In this document: positions 31,848 to 39,608 of the stretch, piece after piece | Position numbering within the stretch: position 1 is the first letter of the stretch | How the letters are laid out: each line of letters opens with the position of its first letter | NCBI GenBank assembly: GCA_020073385.1 | Contig: JAIQFH010000056.1 | Location: 1-43,834 of the forward strand | Reading direction: 5' to 3' | Length of the DNA stretch: 43,834 bases | DNA from: Terriglobia bacterium | Lineage (GTDB): Bacteria; Acidobacteriota; Terriglobia; Terriglobales; Acidobacteriaceae | Made by a program: the position numbers and the translations under genes | Notes under the pieces: model-generated | What the model saw: the letters and a program-made list of their open reading frames with translations, nothing else | Database searches by the model: none | What the model was told of the DNA's origin: nothing

Positions 31848-32441
31848 TCAAGGCACAGCGGTCTTCTTGTTCCTCGTGTAGAACCTCCTCACCTTCGCCC
31901 GGTTCCCACACTTGGTCATGTCACACCAGCGCCGTCGGTGATTCTTGCTCTCGTCAAGAAACAGCCACTCGCACGTCTTCGATGCGCACGCGCGTACATA
32001 CTCAACCCGCTCCGACGCCAGCAACTCCGCCGCGTCGCGAGCGATCGGCCACAACGGCGCGAACAGATCGTACGAGTCCGATTCGAATTTCCATTCGAAG
32101 TGTCGCCTGCCCGCCGCCAGCGCCAGATGCTGCGCCGCCTCCTGCACATGCTGATTCAAAATGACAAGCGACGCCGCCGGCACAGGCTTCCTTCTGACGA
32201 GCGCATAGAAGATTTCACTGATCGCTTCCCGCAACTGGATCGCTGACGCGAGTGCGCGCTTCGCTTCCTCAGGACGTTGCATGCTGCGCGTCATCAGTCG
32301 ATCCACCTGCAAGTCACTCAGGATGCGTGTGTCCTCCGCGAAGCGCGCCAGATCGACGTAATGCTGCAGCAACTCCTTCGACTCAGCCGAAAAGCGGTCA
32401 TCCAGCGTGTTCACGAAATCGAGACACGCCGGCCCGCCCAT
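31848..32441 (-). CDS. CGNR zinc-finger transcription regulator (ABATE domain)
   Basis: A 197-residue protein with the N-terminal ABATE-type pattern GGPACLDFVNTLDDR and a C-terminal zinc finger: cysteines 152, 157, 173 and 178, with CGNR at 178-181 followed by the basic segment AKVRRFYTRNKK. Such proteins are thought to sense small ligands through the helical domain and bind DNA with the zinc finger. It diverges from an EamA exporter gene across a perfect inverted repeat, the classic layout for a local regulator. AAGGAG is 20 bases from the ATG, further than usual, but no other in-frame start codon precedes it before a stop. Confidence 0.88.
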   Translation of the reverse strand: MGGPACLDFVNTLDDRFSAESKELLQHYVDLARFAEDTRILSDLQVDRLMTRSMQRPEEAKRALASAIQLREAISEIFYALVRRKPVPAASLVILNQHVQEAAQHLALAAGRRHFEWKFESDSYDLFAPLWPIARDAAELLASERVEYVRACASKTCEWLFLDESKNHRRRWCDMTKCGNRAKVRRFYTRNKKTAVP

Positions 32442-32540
32442 CAGTTCGAATCGTGGCGGTCTCCTTCTTTTAATGTTGTCGACGAAGATCTCACCCTCCT
32501 GGACTGATCCCTATTATCTAACCATTGAAATGCACTTGAC

Positions 32541-32575
32541 AAGTTAGATTTTGCGCGCTAGCCTGAATCTAACTT
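32541..32575. promoter_or_regulatory. Inverted-repeat operator between cgnr and eamA
   Basis: AAGTTAGATT (32541-32550) and AATCTAACTT (32566-32575) are perfect complements with a 15-base spacer. A -35-like TTGACA (32536-32541) overlaps the left arm. Further half-sites ATCTAACC at 32516 and GGTTAGC at 32593 lie close by. It is a likely binding site for the adjacent CGNR regulator controlling both genes. Confidence 0.7.
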
Positions 32576-32601
32576 ATGAACACGCTTTTGGAGGTTAGCT
32601 C

Positions 32602-33672
32602 ATGTTCCGCGATCAACCCTCCCAGATGCTGGCCCGGGTTCGCAGCCGCGAACTCAAAACCACGATGCTGATTAATATAGGAGGCAGACCTGTGATCGTG
32701 TCCCAGTCAAACACACCATCGATCCGACTACCGCGCAGCGAGTCCATCAAACTCGCGCTCGCATTCGCGGCCATCTACCTCGTGTGGGGATCGACGTACC
32801 TGGCGATTCGCTACGCAGTCGAGACGATTCCACCGCTGGTCGCCGCAGGCATTCGCCACACGATTGCTGGTGGAGTCCTGCTGGCATGGGCGTGCGCGCG
32901 CGGATATCGTCCGCGTCGCGAGCACTGGATCGCGGGCATGGTGCTTGGCGCTCTTTTCTTCTTTGTGGGACATGGCACGCTGCACTGGGCGGAACAGCAC
33001 GTCGCGTCAGGCTTGGCCGCGCTGCTGATAGCGACCGAGCCGATGTTCATTCTCGTGCTCGCTTGGTTGAGCGGGCAGCAGAGGATCAGCCGGATCAGCG
33101 CGCTGGGCTTGGCTTTTGGCGTGGTGGGCGTGGCGATCCTCACAGGTGCGGAAGTGTCTGCAAAGGATGCAAGCCTGATTGGCCTGCTTGCGGTACTGTT
33201 GGGATCGCTGTCGTGGTCCGCGGGTGTGGTGATCTCTCCCAGGCTGAAGCTGCCCACCGATGCGCTGGCGCGCACCGCCGTGCCGCTGGTATGCGGTGCG
33301 GTCATGCTGCTCACGACCGCTGGAATCACAGGCGAGTTTCGCGGCCTGCACTGGTCTGCCGTCTCTCTCAAATCCATTTTCGGATTGGGATATCTGATCG
33401 TGTTCGGATCGATCGTGGCCTTCACCGCATACACCTGGCTCCTGCAGCGGGTTCCGCCGGCAGTGGTGGCGACACACACGTACGCGAATCCTGTAGTCGC
33501 AGTGCTGCTGGGATGGCTGCTCGCGTCAGAACCATTGACCGCGCGCGTGGCGATTGCGTCGGTTGCGATTCTGGGCGCGATCATGCTGATTCGGCGAGGC
33601 GAGCGCACGACGGCGCGACCAGTCGTCTCAGCAGCTCCTGTAGAGCCGAAGTCATCAGCGCAGGTTGCGTGA
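32602..33672 (+). CDS. EamA/DMT-family exporter
   Basis: A membrane protein of 356 residues from the ATG at 32602, or 326 from the GTG at 32692. Both starts have excellent ribosome binding sites (GGAGG and AGGAGG, each 7 bases away). The shorter form has the usual EamA N-terminus. Two EamA repeats give ten helices: ALAFAAIYLVWGSTYLAIRY opens the first, with VAAGIRHTIAGGVLLAWA and GTLHWAEQHVASGLAALL typical of the PecM/YedA branch. The second repeat opens LIGLLAVLLGSLSWSAGVVI and ends SVAILGAIMLIRRGE. The family exports amino acids, metabolites or drugs; the substrate is unknown. Regulation by the divergent CGNR protein is likely. Confidence 0.9.
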   Translation: MFRDQPSQMLARVRSRELKTTMLINIGGRPVIVSQSNTPSIRLPRSESIKLALAFAAIYLVWGSTYLAIRYAVETIPPLVAAGIRHTIAGGVLLAWACARGYRPRREHWIAGMVLGALFFFVGHGTLHWAEQHVASGLAALLIATEPMFILVLAWLSGQQRISRISALGLAFGVVGVAILTGAEVSAKDASLIGLLAVLLGSLSWSAGVVISPRLKLPTDALARTAVPLVCGAVMLLTTAGITGEFRGLHWSAVSLKSIFGLGYLIVFGSIVAFTAYTWLLQRVPPAVVATHTYANPVVAVLLGWLLASEPLTARVAIASVAILGAIMLIRRGERTTARPVVSAAPVEPKSSAQVA

Positions 33673-33837
33673 CCGCGATCTCTGAGTTGTGAGATCTCTC
33701 TCTCATTCGGTAAAGCTTTTACCGCAGAGTTCGCGGAGAACATCCCGCAGAGGTCGCAGAGCACGGCAAGACGACGGGACGAAACAACAACTACGATGGT
33801 TTCCTCTTTGCGGATGTTAGTCTAGTTCTCCGCAACC

Positions 33838-35886
33838 ATGGCGCGCCGCTCTGAACCTCTGCGCATTGCAATCGACACCGGGGGGACGTTCACCGACTGC
33901 GTGTGGATCGATCCCTCCACGCACCGATTGCGTATGTTGAAAGTCTTCTCGACGCCCGCGGATCCGTCGCAAGCAATCGTCGAAGCGATCGCGAAGATCG
34001 CTGCGGACGCTGAGTTCATTCTTCTTCACGGCACGACCGTCGGCACGAATACGCTGCTGGAACGCAAGGGGGCGTGGACTGCACTGGTGACCACCGCGGG
34101 GTTCGAAGACGCGATTGAGATTGGACGGCAGGCGCGGCCCAGGCTCTACGACTTCTTCTTCGATCGCATCGAGCCTCTCGTCGCCAAGGATCTGCGCTTC
34201 GGAATCGAAGAGCGCACTGCAGCTACAGGCGAGATACTCACCGAGCCCACCGCGGTCGAATTGCAGAAGCTGGCAGAGCAGGTCGCAGCGGCCAAGCCGG
34301 AATCGGTGGCGATCTCGCTGTTGTTCTCGTTTGCCAATGCGAAGAACGAACAGGCAGTCGCCGAATCGCTGAGAATGCTTACGGTGCCGTTGTCAATCTC
34401 GCACCAGATTCTGCCGGAGTTCCGCGAGTACGAACGCACGTCGACGGTCGTGATCAATGCGTACTTGCAGCCGGTGATGAGGCGCTATCTCGAGAACATG
34501 GAGCGGGCACTCAGGATGCGGGCGTCAGGCGTCGGGCGTCAGGCGTCAGGCCCAGGTAAGCGGCGATCAGGCTCTGGGCGAATTTTTGTCATGCAGTCCT
34601 CTGGAGGTATTACTGCGCTCGCGACTGCTGCGCGGGAGCCGGTGCGGACGGTTCTCTCCGGGCCTGCCGGCGGAGTGGTAGGCGCGGCCGCGACTGCGCG
34701 GGGCAGTGGGTTCGAGAACATCATCGCGTTCGACATGGGAGGCACTTCGACCGATGTGTCGCTCGTGGAGGGCACGATCACCACGGCCAACGATGCGCAG
34801 ATCGCGGGACTTCCGATCAGCGTGCCCATGCTCGACATCCATACGGTGGGAGCGGGAGGAGGTTCGCTCGCTCGCTTCGACGCCGCTGGCGTTCTGCGCG
34901 TCGGCCCTGAATCCGCGGGGGCTGATCCTGGTCCTATTTGTTACGGCCGAGGAGTGCAGCCAACGGTGACGGACGCCAATCTTCTGCTCGGCCGCTTGCA
35001 GCCGACAAAGTTTCTGGGCGGAGAGTTCACACTCGATCTGGAGCGCACGCGTCGCGTGACGCAAGAGTGGCTGAAGAAGCAAGGATCGAACCTGAGCCTG
35101 GAGAAGTTCGCGGCGGGAGTGGTTCGCGTGGTGAATGCCACAATGGAAAAAGCAATCCGCGTGGTGTCGATCGAACGCGGACGCGATCCGCGTCGTTTTA
35201 CGCTGGTGGCATTTGGTGGCGCAGGTGGATTGCACGCGTGTGCCCTGGCTGAAGCCTTGAGTATTCCGCATGTCATCGTGCCTGCGTTTCCGGGCGCGCT
35301 GTCGGCGCTCGGAATACTTTGGAGTGACGTCGTGAAGGATTACTCGCGCACCGTGCTGTGGCGCGTGTCGCGGGAGATCCCGCTGGCGAAATTGAATCAG
35401 GAATTTTCAACGCTGGAGAAGACGGCGACGCGCGATTTTGAGGGCGAATGCTGGAATGGGATACCCCGTTTGATCCGTACGGTTGACCTGCGCTACCGCG
35501 GGCAGGGATACGAACTAAACCTTCCGCTGACCAGGAACCTCTTACGAGAATTCGAGCAGGAGCATCAGCGACGCTACGGCTACGTCCATGCGAAGCGCGA
35601 GATCGAGATCGTGACACTTCGCTTGCGGGCCGCCTTGAAATCTTCCCGACCTCATGCAGCCGTGGCCACGGTGCGCGGAAAAATGGGCAGGACATCGACA
35701 AGCGAAGCGGAAGTGTTTTTTGACGGTCGCAGAGTGAAGACAAAGATTTATGCCCGCGAAGAACTCGGCACTCGAGAGACGCTTCGGGGTCCCGCCATCG
35801 TAACGGAATACAGCGCGACGACGGTGGTCCCGCCCGGAAAGAAGTTGAGGATTGATGACGTTGGGAATCTCATCATTGCGGTGTGA
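33838..35886 (+). CDS. Hydantoinase/oxoprolinase family subunit A (HyuA-like)
   Basis: A 682-residue protein. The N-terminal domain starts with the ATP-binding motif IDTGGTFTDCVW at 12-23 and includes LLHGTTVGTNTLLERKGA. The second domain has MQSSGGITALATA, VLSGPAGGVVGAA and AFDMGGTSTDVSL, then DIHTVGAGGGSLA and GADPGPICYG. This is the HyuA/acetone carboxylase beta/oxoprolinase layout, which phosphorylates a ring or carbonyl with ATP. A partner HyuB subunit normally follows; the next genes here are unrelated, so it is an orphan in this window. A 7-8-bp repeat tract at 34521-34551 inserts a Gly/Ser/Arg-rich loop (RASGVGRQASGPGKRRSGSG) between the two domains. Confidence 0.9.
   Translation: MARRSEPLRIAIDTGGTFTDCVWIDPSTHRLRMLKVFSTPADPSQAIVEAIAKIAADAEFILLHGTTVGTNTLLERKGAWTALVTTAGFEDAIEIGRQARPRLYDFFFDRIEPLVAKDLRFGIEERTAATGEILTEPTAVELQKLAEQVAAAKPESVAISLLFSFANAKNEQAVAESLRMLTVPLSISHQILPEFREYERTSTVVINAYLQPVMRRYLENMERALRMRASGVGRQASGPGKRRSGSGRIFVMQSSGGITALATAAREPVRTVLSGPAGGVVGAAATARGSGFENIIAFDMGGTSTDVSLVEGTITTANDAQIAGLPISVPMLDIHTVGAGGGSLARFDAAGVLRVGPESAGADPGPICYGRGVQPTVTDANLLLGRLQPTKFLGGEFTLDLERTRRVTQEWLKKQGSNLSLEKFAAGVVRVVNATMEKAIRVVSIERGRDPRRFTLVAFGGAGGLHACALAEALSIPHVIVPAFPGALSALGILWSDVVKDYSRTVLWRVSREIPLAKLNQEFSTLEKTATRDFEGECWNGIPRLIRTVDLRYRGQGYELNLPLTRNLLREFEQEHQRRYGYVHAKREIEIVTLRLRAALKSSRPHAAVATVRGKMGRTSTSEAEVFFDGRRVKTKIYAREELGTRETLRGPAIVTEYSATTVVPPGKKLRIDDVGNLIIAV
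34521..34551 (+). repeat. GGCGTCAG short tandem repeat inside the HyuA-like gene
   Basis: About four tandem units of GGCGTCAG or GGCGTCGG lie in frame between the two domains. The tract keeps the frame open. Unit-number changes would shift the frame, so it could be a slippage hotspot. Confidence 0.6.
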
Positions 35887-35924
35887 TCAGATTCAACGAG
35901 TTGCACGCCGGGTAAATTTTACAT

Positions 35925-35942
35925 ATGTTCCTGCAGGAACAT
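35925..35942. promoter_or_regulatory. 18-bp perfect palindrome, operator-like
   Basis: ATGTTCCTGCAGGAACAT is perfectly self-complementary. GTTC...GAAC half-sites resemble LexA- or HTH-repressor-type operators, but no regulator is adjacent and the identity is unknown. Confidence 0.55.
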
Positions 35943-35950
35943 TTTGATAT

Positions 35951-35969
35951 ACAATATTGTACGTACAAT
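35951..35969. promoter_or_regulatory. Overlapping palindromes ACAATATTGT / ATTGTACGTACAAT
   Basis: ACAATATTGT (35951-35960) and ATTGTACGTACAAT (35956-35969) are both perfect and share the ATTGT half-site, giving three alternating ACAAT/ATTGT half-sites in 19 bp. This looks like a cooperative dimer-binding site. Confidence 0.5.
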
Positions 35970-36141
35970 TATATACATCCATTCGCCAAATGGGAATGTT
36001 GTCAACGAGTTACGGGATTTTCCAGGCTTGAGTCACTTCTGCTCAGCCACCCCGGGGAGCGCACCTTTAAAGCGGTAACTTAAGGAGCTTTTCCCTGTAG
36101 CCCGTCAAACCCTCTCGACCCCGAGTTGATATGATCACCCC

Positions 36142-36546
36142 ATGCCGGCTGATCTGCTCAAACTGCGCGATTTCGCCTTGCGCTATACCGCAGCATGGTG
36201 CAGCCAAAACCCCGCGAGTGTGGCGGCATTCTACTCGCAGAGCGGTTCGCTGCGCGTGAATGATGACCCTCCTGCCGTCGGACGGGAGGCGATCACTGAG
36301 GTGGCGCGATCCTTTATGACTGCGTTCCCGGATCTTTGTGTCGTCATGGATGACCTGCGGCTCCGGGACGAGCCCGAATACCACTGGACTCTTTTCGGCT
36401 CCAATAGCGGACCAGGAGGCACGGGCCGAAGAGTCTGCATCAGCGGCTTTGAGAAATGGAGTATCGGAGCCGACGGCCTGATTGCGTCCTCCGAGGGCCA
36501 TTTCGATGCGGCCGAGTATCGCCGCCAGTTGGAACAACAAGTCTGA
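36142..36546 (+). CDS. NTF2/SnoaL-like protein
   Basis: A 134-residue protein with the single-domain NTF2-like pattern: helix LRDFALRYTAAWCSQNPASV, AAFYSQSGSLRVND, GREAITEVARSFMTAFPDL and a central sheet (VVMDDLRLRDEPEYHWTLFG). It ends with EKWSIGADGLIASSEGHFDA. SnoaL-like members act as small isomerases, hydrolases or ligand binders, and many are uncharacterised. It has no signal peptide. The next gene, 16 bases downstream, encodes a second NTF2-like protein that is a lipoprotein, so the pair probably forms an operon. Confidence 0.8.
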   Translation: MPADLLKLRDFALRYTAAWCSQNPASVAAFYSQSGSLRVNDDPPAVGREAITEVARSFMTAFPDLCVVMDDLRLRDEPEYHWTLFGSNSGPGGTGRRVCISGFEKWSIGADGLIASSEGHFDAAEYRRQLEQQV

Positions 36547-36562
36547 ATCAGGAGAATCCGAA

Positions 36563-37060
36563 ATGCGAACAGCCCTGTGGTTCTTGCTGATCCCATGCGC
36601 CTTCCTAACTACATCCTGCTCCCCGTCTGCGAGCCGCGACAGCGGCGCGGCCGAGGCGACGACGATCCAAGCTCTCGATGAACAATGGTCTGCAACGGCC
36701 GCGAGAAATGATCTCGTGGGGACTGTCGCGTTCTATGCCGATGACGCGGTCCTGCTGCCCAACGCACCCATTGCCACCGACGCGAAGTCGATCCGGGCAT
36801 CCTGGGCCTCCCTGCTTGGTCCGAACACAGCCGTATCCTGGAAGGTTTCCAAGGCCGAAGTGGCGAAATCCGGCGAACTCGGATATCTCTATGGGACATA
36901 CTCGCTGTCGATCCAAGATCCGAAAATGGGAACGCCGGTACATGACACCGGCAAACTAGTCGAGATCTGGAAAAGACAGGCGGACGGAAAGTGGAAATGT
37001 ATTGTAGACACCTATAACTCCGACCTGCCCGTGGCTCCCGCACCCGAGACAAGGAAGTGA
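36563..37060 (+). CDS. DUF4440 (NTF2-like) lipoprotein
   Basis: A 165-residue protein with a lipoprotein signal (MRTALWFLLIPCAFLTTSC, lipidated Cys at 19). A DUF4440 domain follows: IQALDEQWSATAARNDLVGT, VAFYADDAVLLPNAP, then VSKAEVAKSGELGYLYGTYS and GKLVEIWKRQADGKWKCIVD. GGAG precedes the ATG by 8 bases. It probably faces the periplasm and may bind a small molecule. It is co-directional with the NTF2-like gene 16 bases upstream. Confidence 0.85.
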   Translation: MRTALWFLLIPCAFLTTSCSPSASRDSGAAEATTIQALDEQWSATAARNDLVGTVAFYADDAVLLPNAPIATDAKSIRASWASLLGPNTAVSWKVSKAEVAKSGELGYLYGTYSLSIQDPKMGTPVHDTGKLVEIWKRQADGKWKCIVDTYNSDLPVAPAPETRK

Positions 37061-37244
37061 CTGCGAAAGCGCGTAGTCGGCGGGGTGACGCGGATTTTCG
37101 GCGGTTGGAGAGAGGTTTCTTTTGCCCCCCTTCGGAACTTGGCTTCTTTCACGCTTTGTGCTCCCACGGTTCGCGCCCTGGGCTGTGTTCTTTCGCCGCT
37201 TCGACAGCTGGAATCGGATGTGATCAGGTTCCAGGTCGCGATTG

Positions 37245-38123
37245 TCATCTCTTCAACCAGCCTTGGAACTCCAGCCAGTCGGCGAACCTGTCGATCCAAT
37301 GATCGGTGGGGAGGTTCTGTTTGTGCATTCCGAAGCCGTGGCCGCCCTTGGCGTACATGTGCAGTTCGACCGATTTCTTGGCGTCCGCCCACTTCTCGTA
37401 CAGAGCAACGCTTGCTGGCGCCAGTCCTAGCGAATCGTCGGTTGCGGCCGCGACAAACATTGGCGGTGCGTCTGCGGGAACGGGAACATCTTTCGGTCCC
37501 CCGCCGGCATAGATCGGGGCGACGAAGGCGGGCCGTCCTTTGGGCGAGTAGTGGAAGGCAACTCCGGCAGTGACCCTTCCACCGGCGGAGAATCCGATGA
37601 TTCCGACCCGGTCCGGGGACACCCCCCATTCCGAGGCATGCTGCCGGACGTAGGTGACGGCGGCTAAGCCGTCGGCAACGGCCAAGGGAATGACCTTCCC
37701 CACCGTGTCGTGAAATTTCTGCTGGTCAGCATACAGCGCGGTAAATTCCTCGGTGGCGTCGTCGCCGGTGTGCGCAAGGCGGTACTTCAACACAAAGGTA
37801 GTCACGCCTCTCGCGGTCATGTATTTGGCGACATCGGTACCTTCGCTGGTGATGGAGAGGGCCATAAAACCGCCGCCCGGGCAGATCACCAGGGCAGTGC
37901 CGTTTCGCAACTCGGGAGAAGGCTTAAAAACGGTCAGGGTTGGCTTGGTCACGTTGGCGACAACTTCAGTGTTCCAAGCTTTCGAGAAGTAGGTTTTCTC
38001 TGGGTAGCTCTCGGGCGTCGAGCCAGGCGGCGTGCCGGGGTAGAGAGGAATGACGTCCTGGGCAGAGGCCAGGGTCGCCAGGAGCGATGCCAGGCAGAGG
38101 ATTCGCATGAGGGATGTTTTCAT
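37245..38123 (-). CDS. Secreted alpha/beta hydrolase (esterase/DLH-like)
   Basis: A 292-residue protein with a signal peptide (about residues 1-21, MRILCLASLLATLASA within it). The alpha/beta-hydrolase features are clear: oxyanion region VICPGGGFMAL at 79-89, nucleophile elbow GFSAGG with Ser179, a probable acid at Asp229/230 (AAATDDSLGL) and His262 in GGHGFGMH. The layout is that of acetyl-xylan or carbohydrate esterases annotated as xylanase-associated in many Acidobacteria and Bacteroidetes. It may remove ester groups from plant polysaccharides, which would fit the GH78 and GH3 enzymes in the window. The start may be the Met at residue 6. Confidence 0.88.
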   Translation of the reverse strand: MKTSLMRILCLASLLATLASAQDVIPLYPGTPPGSTPESYPEKTYFSKAWNTEVVANVTKPTLTVFKPSPELRNGTALVICPGGGFMALSITSEGTDVAKYMTARGVTTFVLKYRLAHTGDDATEEFTALYADQQKFHDTVGKVIPLAVADGLAAVTYVRQHASEWGVSPDRVGIIGFSAGGRVTAGVAFHYSPKGRPAFVAPIYAGGGPKDVPVPADAPPMFVAAATDDSLGLAPASVALYEKWADAKKSVELHMYAKGGHGFGMHKQNLPTDHWIDRFADWLEFQGWLKR

Positions 38124-38527
38124 GGCCGCGTAGTTTAGCAGAGTGTCGCGGCCTAAGTGTGCCGTCGTTTGTCGCGGTGGCGGGGCGGAATGCGCATCTT
38201 GTCCAACACGTCAGAGTCACACGCCTGCAAGCGTTTGATGAGACCGTCTTGTAGCCGGAGCGAAGTGTGGGTGGTTGTAAACGGTGTGAGGCGATCTTCC
38301 CTCAGGGGCTGAAGCCCGCGTCTTTCTGACATTTTACGGCGCGGCTGAAAGCCGCGCCCTTTCAAAACAAACTTATGAGGACACGTTGTATGAGGCACGT
38401 TCTTTTCAAATGGAAGCGATGGATTTGAATTTGGTGGGTATCAACAGGTGCTCTAACTCTCGCGGAAGCACAGCGAGTACGACAAGAGACGAGGATCGGG
38501 AATATGCGGCAACGAGGCGGCGAGGGC
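38124..38527. other. Intergenic region with GC palindrome
   Basis: About 400 bases. The hydrolase promoter should lie near 38124-38180. A palindrome GGCGCGGCTGAAAGCCGCGCC lies at 38339-38359, next to a CAGGGGCTGAAGCCC element. No supported gene. Confidence 0.5.
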
Positions 38528-38689
38528 TTAGGAGCGCGCCTGCTTCCGTCCAGTCAGGCGTTCTTCCTGGGTTGACAGCAGTTCATCCAGCTGCCTTACC
38601 AATCCGCCGAACGTCTTCGGGTCGTTTTCCTCTTGGATGCGTCTGCACAGCAAGTTCATCTGTTCACGCTCTTCGGGTGTCACGGTCAT
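38528..38689 (-). CDS. Small charged helical protein, unknown function
   Basis: A 53-residue protein from the ATG at 38689, preceded by GGGGGG. It reads as two amphipathic helices: PEEREQMNLLCRRIQEENDP and KTFGGLVRQLDELLSTQEER, with a basic end. Similar short proteins, with a helix pair and a conserved DP-x-x-F/L turn, are familiar from acidobacterial genomes. A longer frame upstream to 38812 has an unlikely composition. Function unknown. Confidence 0.65.
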   Translation of the reverse strand: MTVTPEEREQMNLLCRRIQEENDPKTFGGLVRQLDELLSTQEERLTGRKQARS

Positions 38690-38908
38690 TGAACCCCCCG
38701 GATCGAGAGATCGACTTAAAAACTTGCTCCTGGCACGATCGGTGCAACTAAGGTGCCAAAACCAGTCTTGGACCAAGTTGCCCAGTTTCAGGCGCTTGGG
38801 TTGAAGGGGCAATTGTCGCCTTCAAAGCTTGCAGGTAAAGTTTGCCGCTGAGAAAAGCTGACTCCACGAATCGGCGCCAGCTCTGCGAGGTAATCGATTT
38901 GGCAAGGA

Positions 38909-39304
38909 TCAATTGACGGTGAGGAATTGGGCGCTACTGGTGCCTCCGCTGGAGCAACCGAGATCGCCGCTGTTGCCGGAGGGCGTCTGCACCACGACTT
39001 TGTAACTTCCCGCGGCGGGGATCAGCGAGGACGTAATGGTAGCCGTGAGTGTGGAACTGTTGACCACGGTGGTAGCGAGGGTAGTGCCATTAACAATTAC
39101 CACGGAAGAGGCCACGAAATGGCCGCCGGTCGCAGTGAGGGGGAGCGGCAGTTGTGCAAGAGCCATCGTTGCCGGAGTGATCGACGCGAGGCTCGGCGAC
39201 GGACGGGCGCTCCCACAAAGCGGATTCAGCGCATTGCATCCGGGAAGGAGCAACAGCATGACCAGGCACGAACCTACGAGCACGATACGACAGGAAGACG
39301 GCAT
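38909..39304 (-). CDS. IPT/TIG-domain lipoprotein
   Basis: A 131-residue protein with a lipoprotein signal peptide (IVLVGSCLVMLLLLPGC; lipidated Cys near 23). One IPT/TIG immunoglobulin-like domain follows: SLASITPATMALAQLPLPL, TATGGHFVASSVVIVNGT and AGSYKVVVQTPSGNSGD. Such domains are common in surface proteins of acidobacteria. The partner is unknown. It diverges from the dihaem oxidoreductase gene. Confidence 0.8.
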   Translation of the reverse strand: MPSSCRIVLVGSCLVMLLLLPGCNALNPLCGSARPSPSLASITPATMALAQLPLPLTATGGHFVASSVVIVNGTTLATTVVNSSTLTATITSSLIPAAGSYKVVVQTPSGNSGDLGCSSGGTSSAQFLTVN

Positions 39305-39608
39305 GGGCTCAGTCTAACGGAAGGACGATTGCCTTGCCGTAGAAATCGCTCTGACGGATGACCGTCGTAATGCGCTCAAAACTCGTCAAGCGGCGAGATG
39401 GAGATTCATTGCCAGCGTCATCGGCGACCATTATTATGTGCAGACCCGGCAGCGAGAATACATACTCACTGTCCAGCTAGAAGGACAGCCCATGAACATG
39501 AAAGCGCCTGGACTGGAGTCTAGTTCGGGGCCAGCAGGGACCTCGCCTAACATCTAGCGGATCGCGGCTTCGTCGTTCTCAAAGACCTCTGGCCAGAGGG
39601 AGAGTCGC
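39305..39608. other. Intergenic region before the dihaem protein gene
   Basis: 304 bases between divergent genes. They should hold both promoters, but none is clear. A GAGGGAGAG ribosome binding site precedes the ATG at 39609. No gene is supported. Confidence 0.5.

Larger units (their letters stand above)
35887..36141. other. AT-rich intergenic region with perfect palindromes
   Basis: 255 bases between the HyuA-like gene and the NTF2-like gene. The first half is unusually AT-rich for this genome and carries two perfect palindromes (35925-35942 and 35956-35969). The rest shows no gene. Confidence 0.6.
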
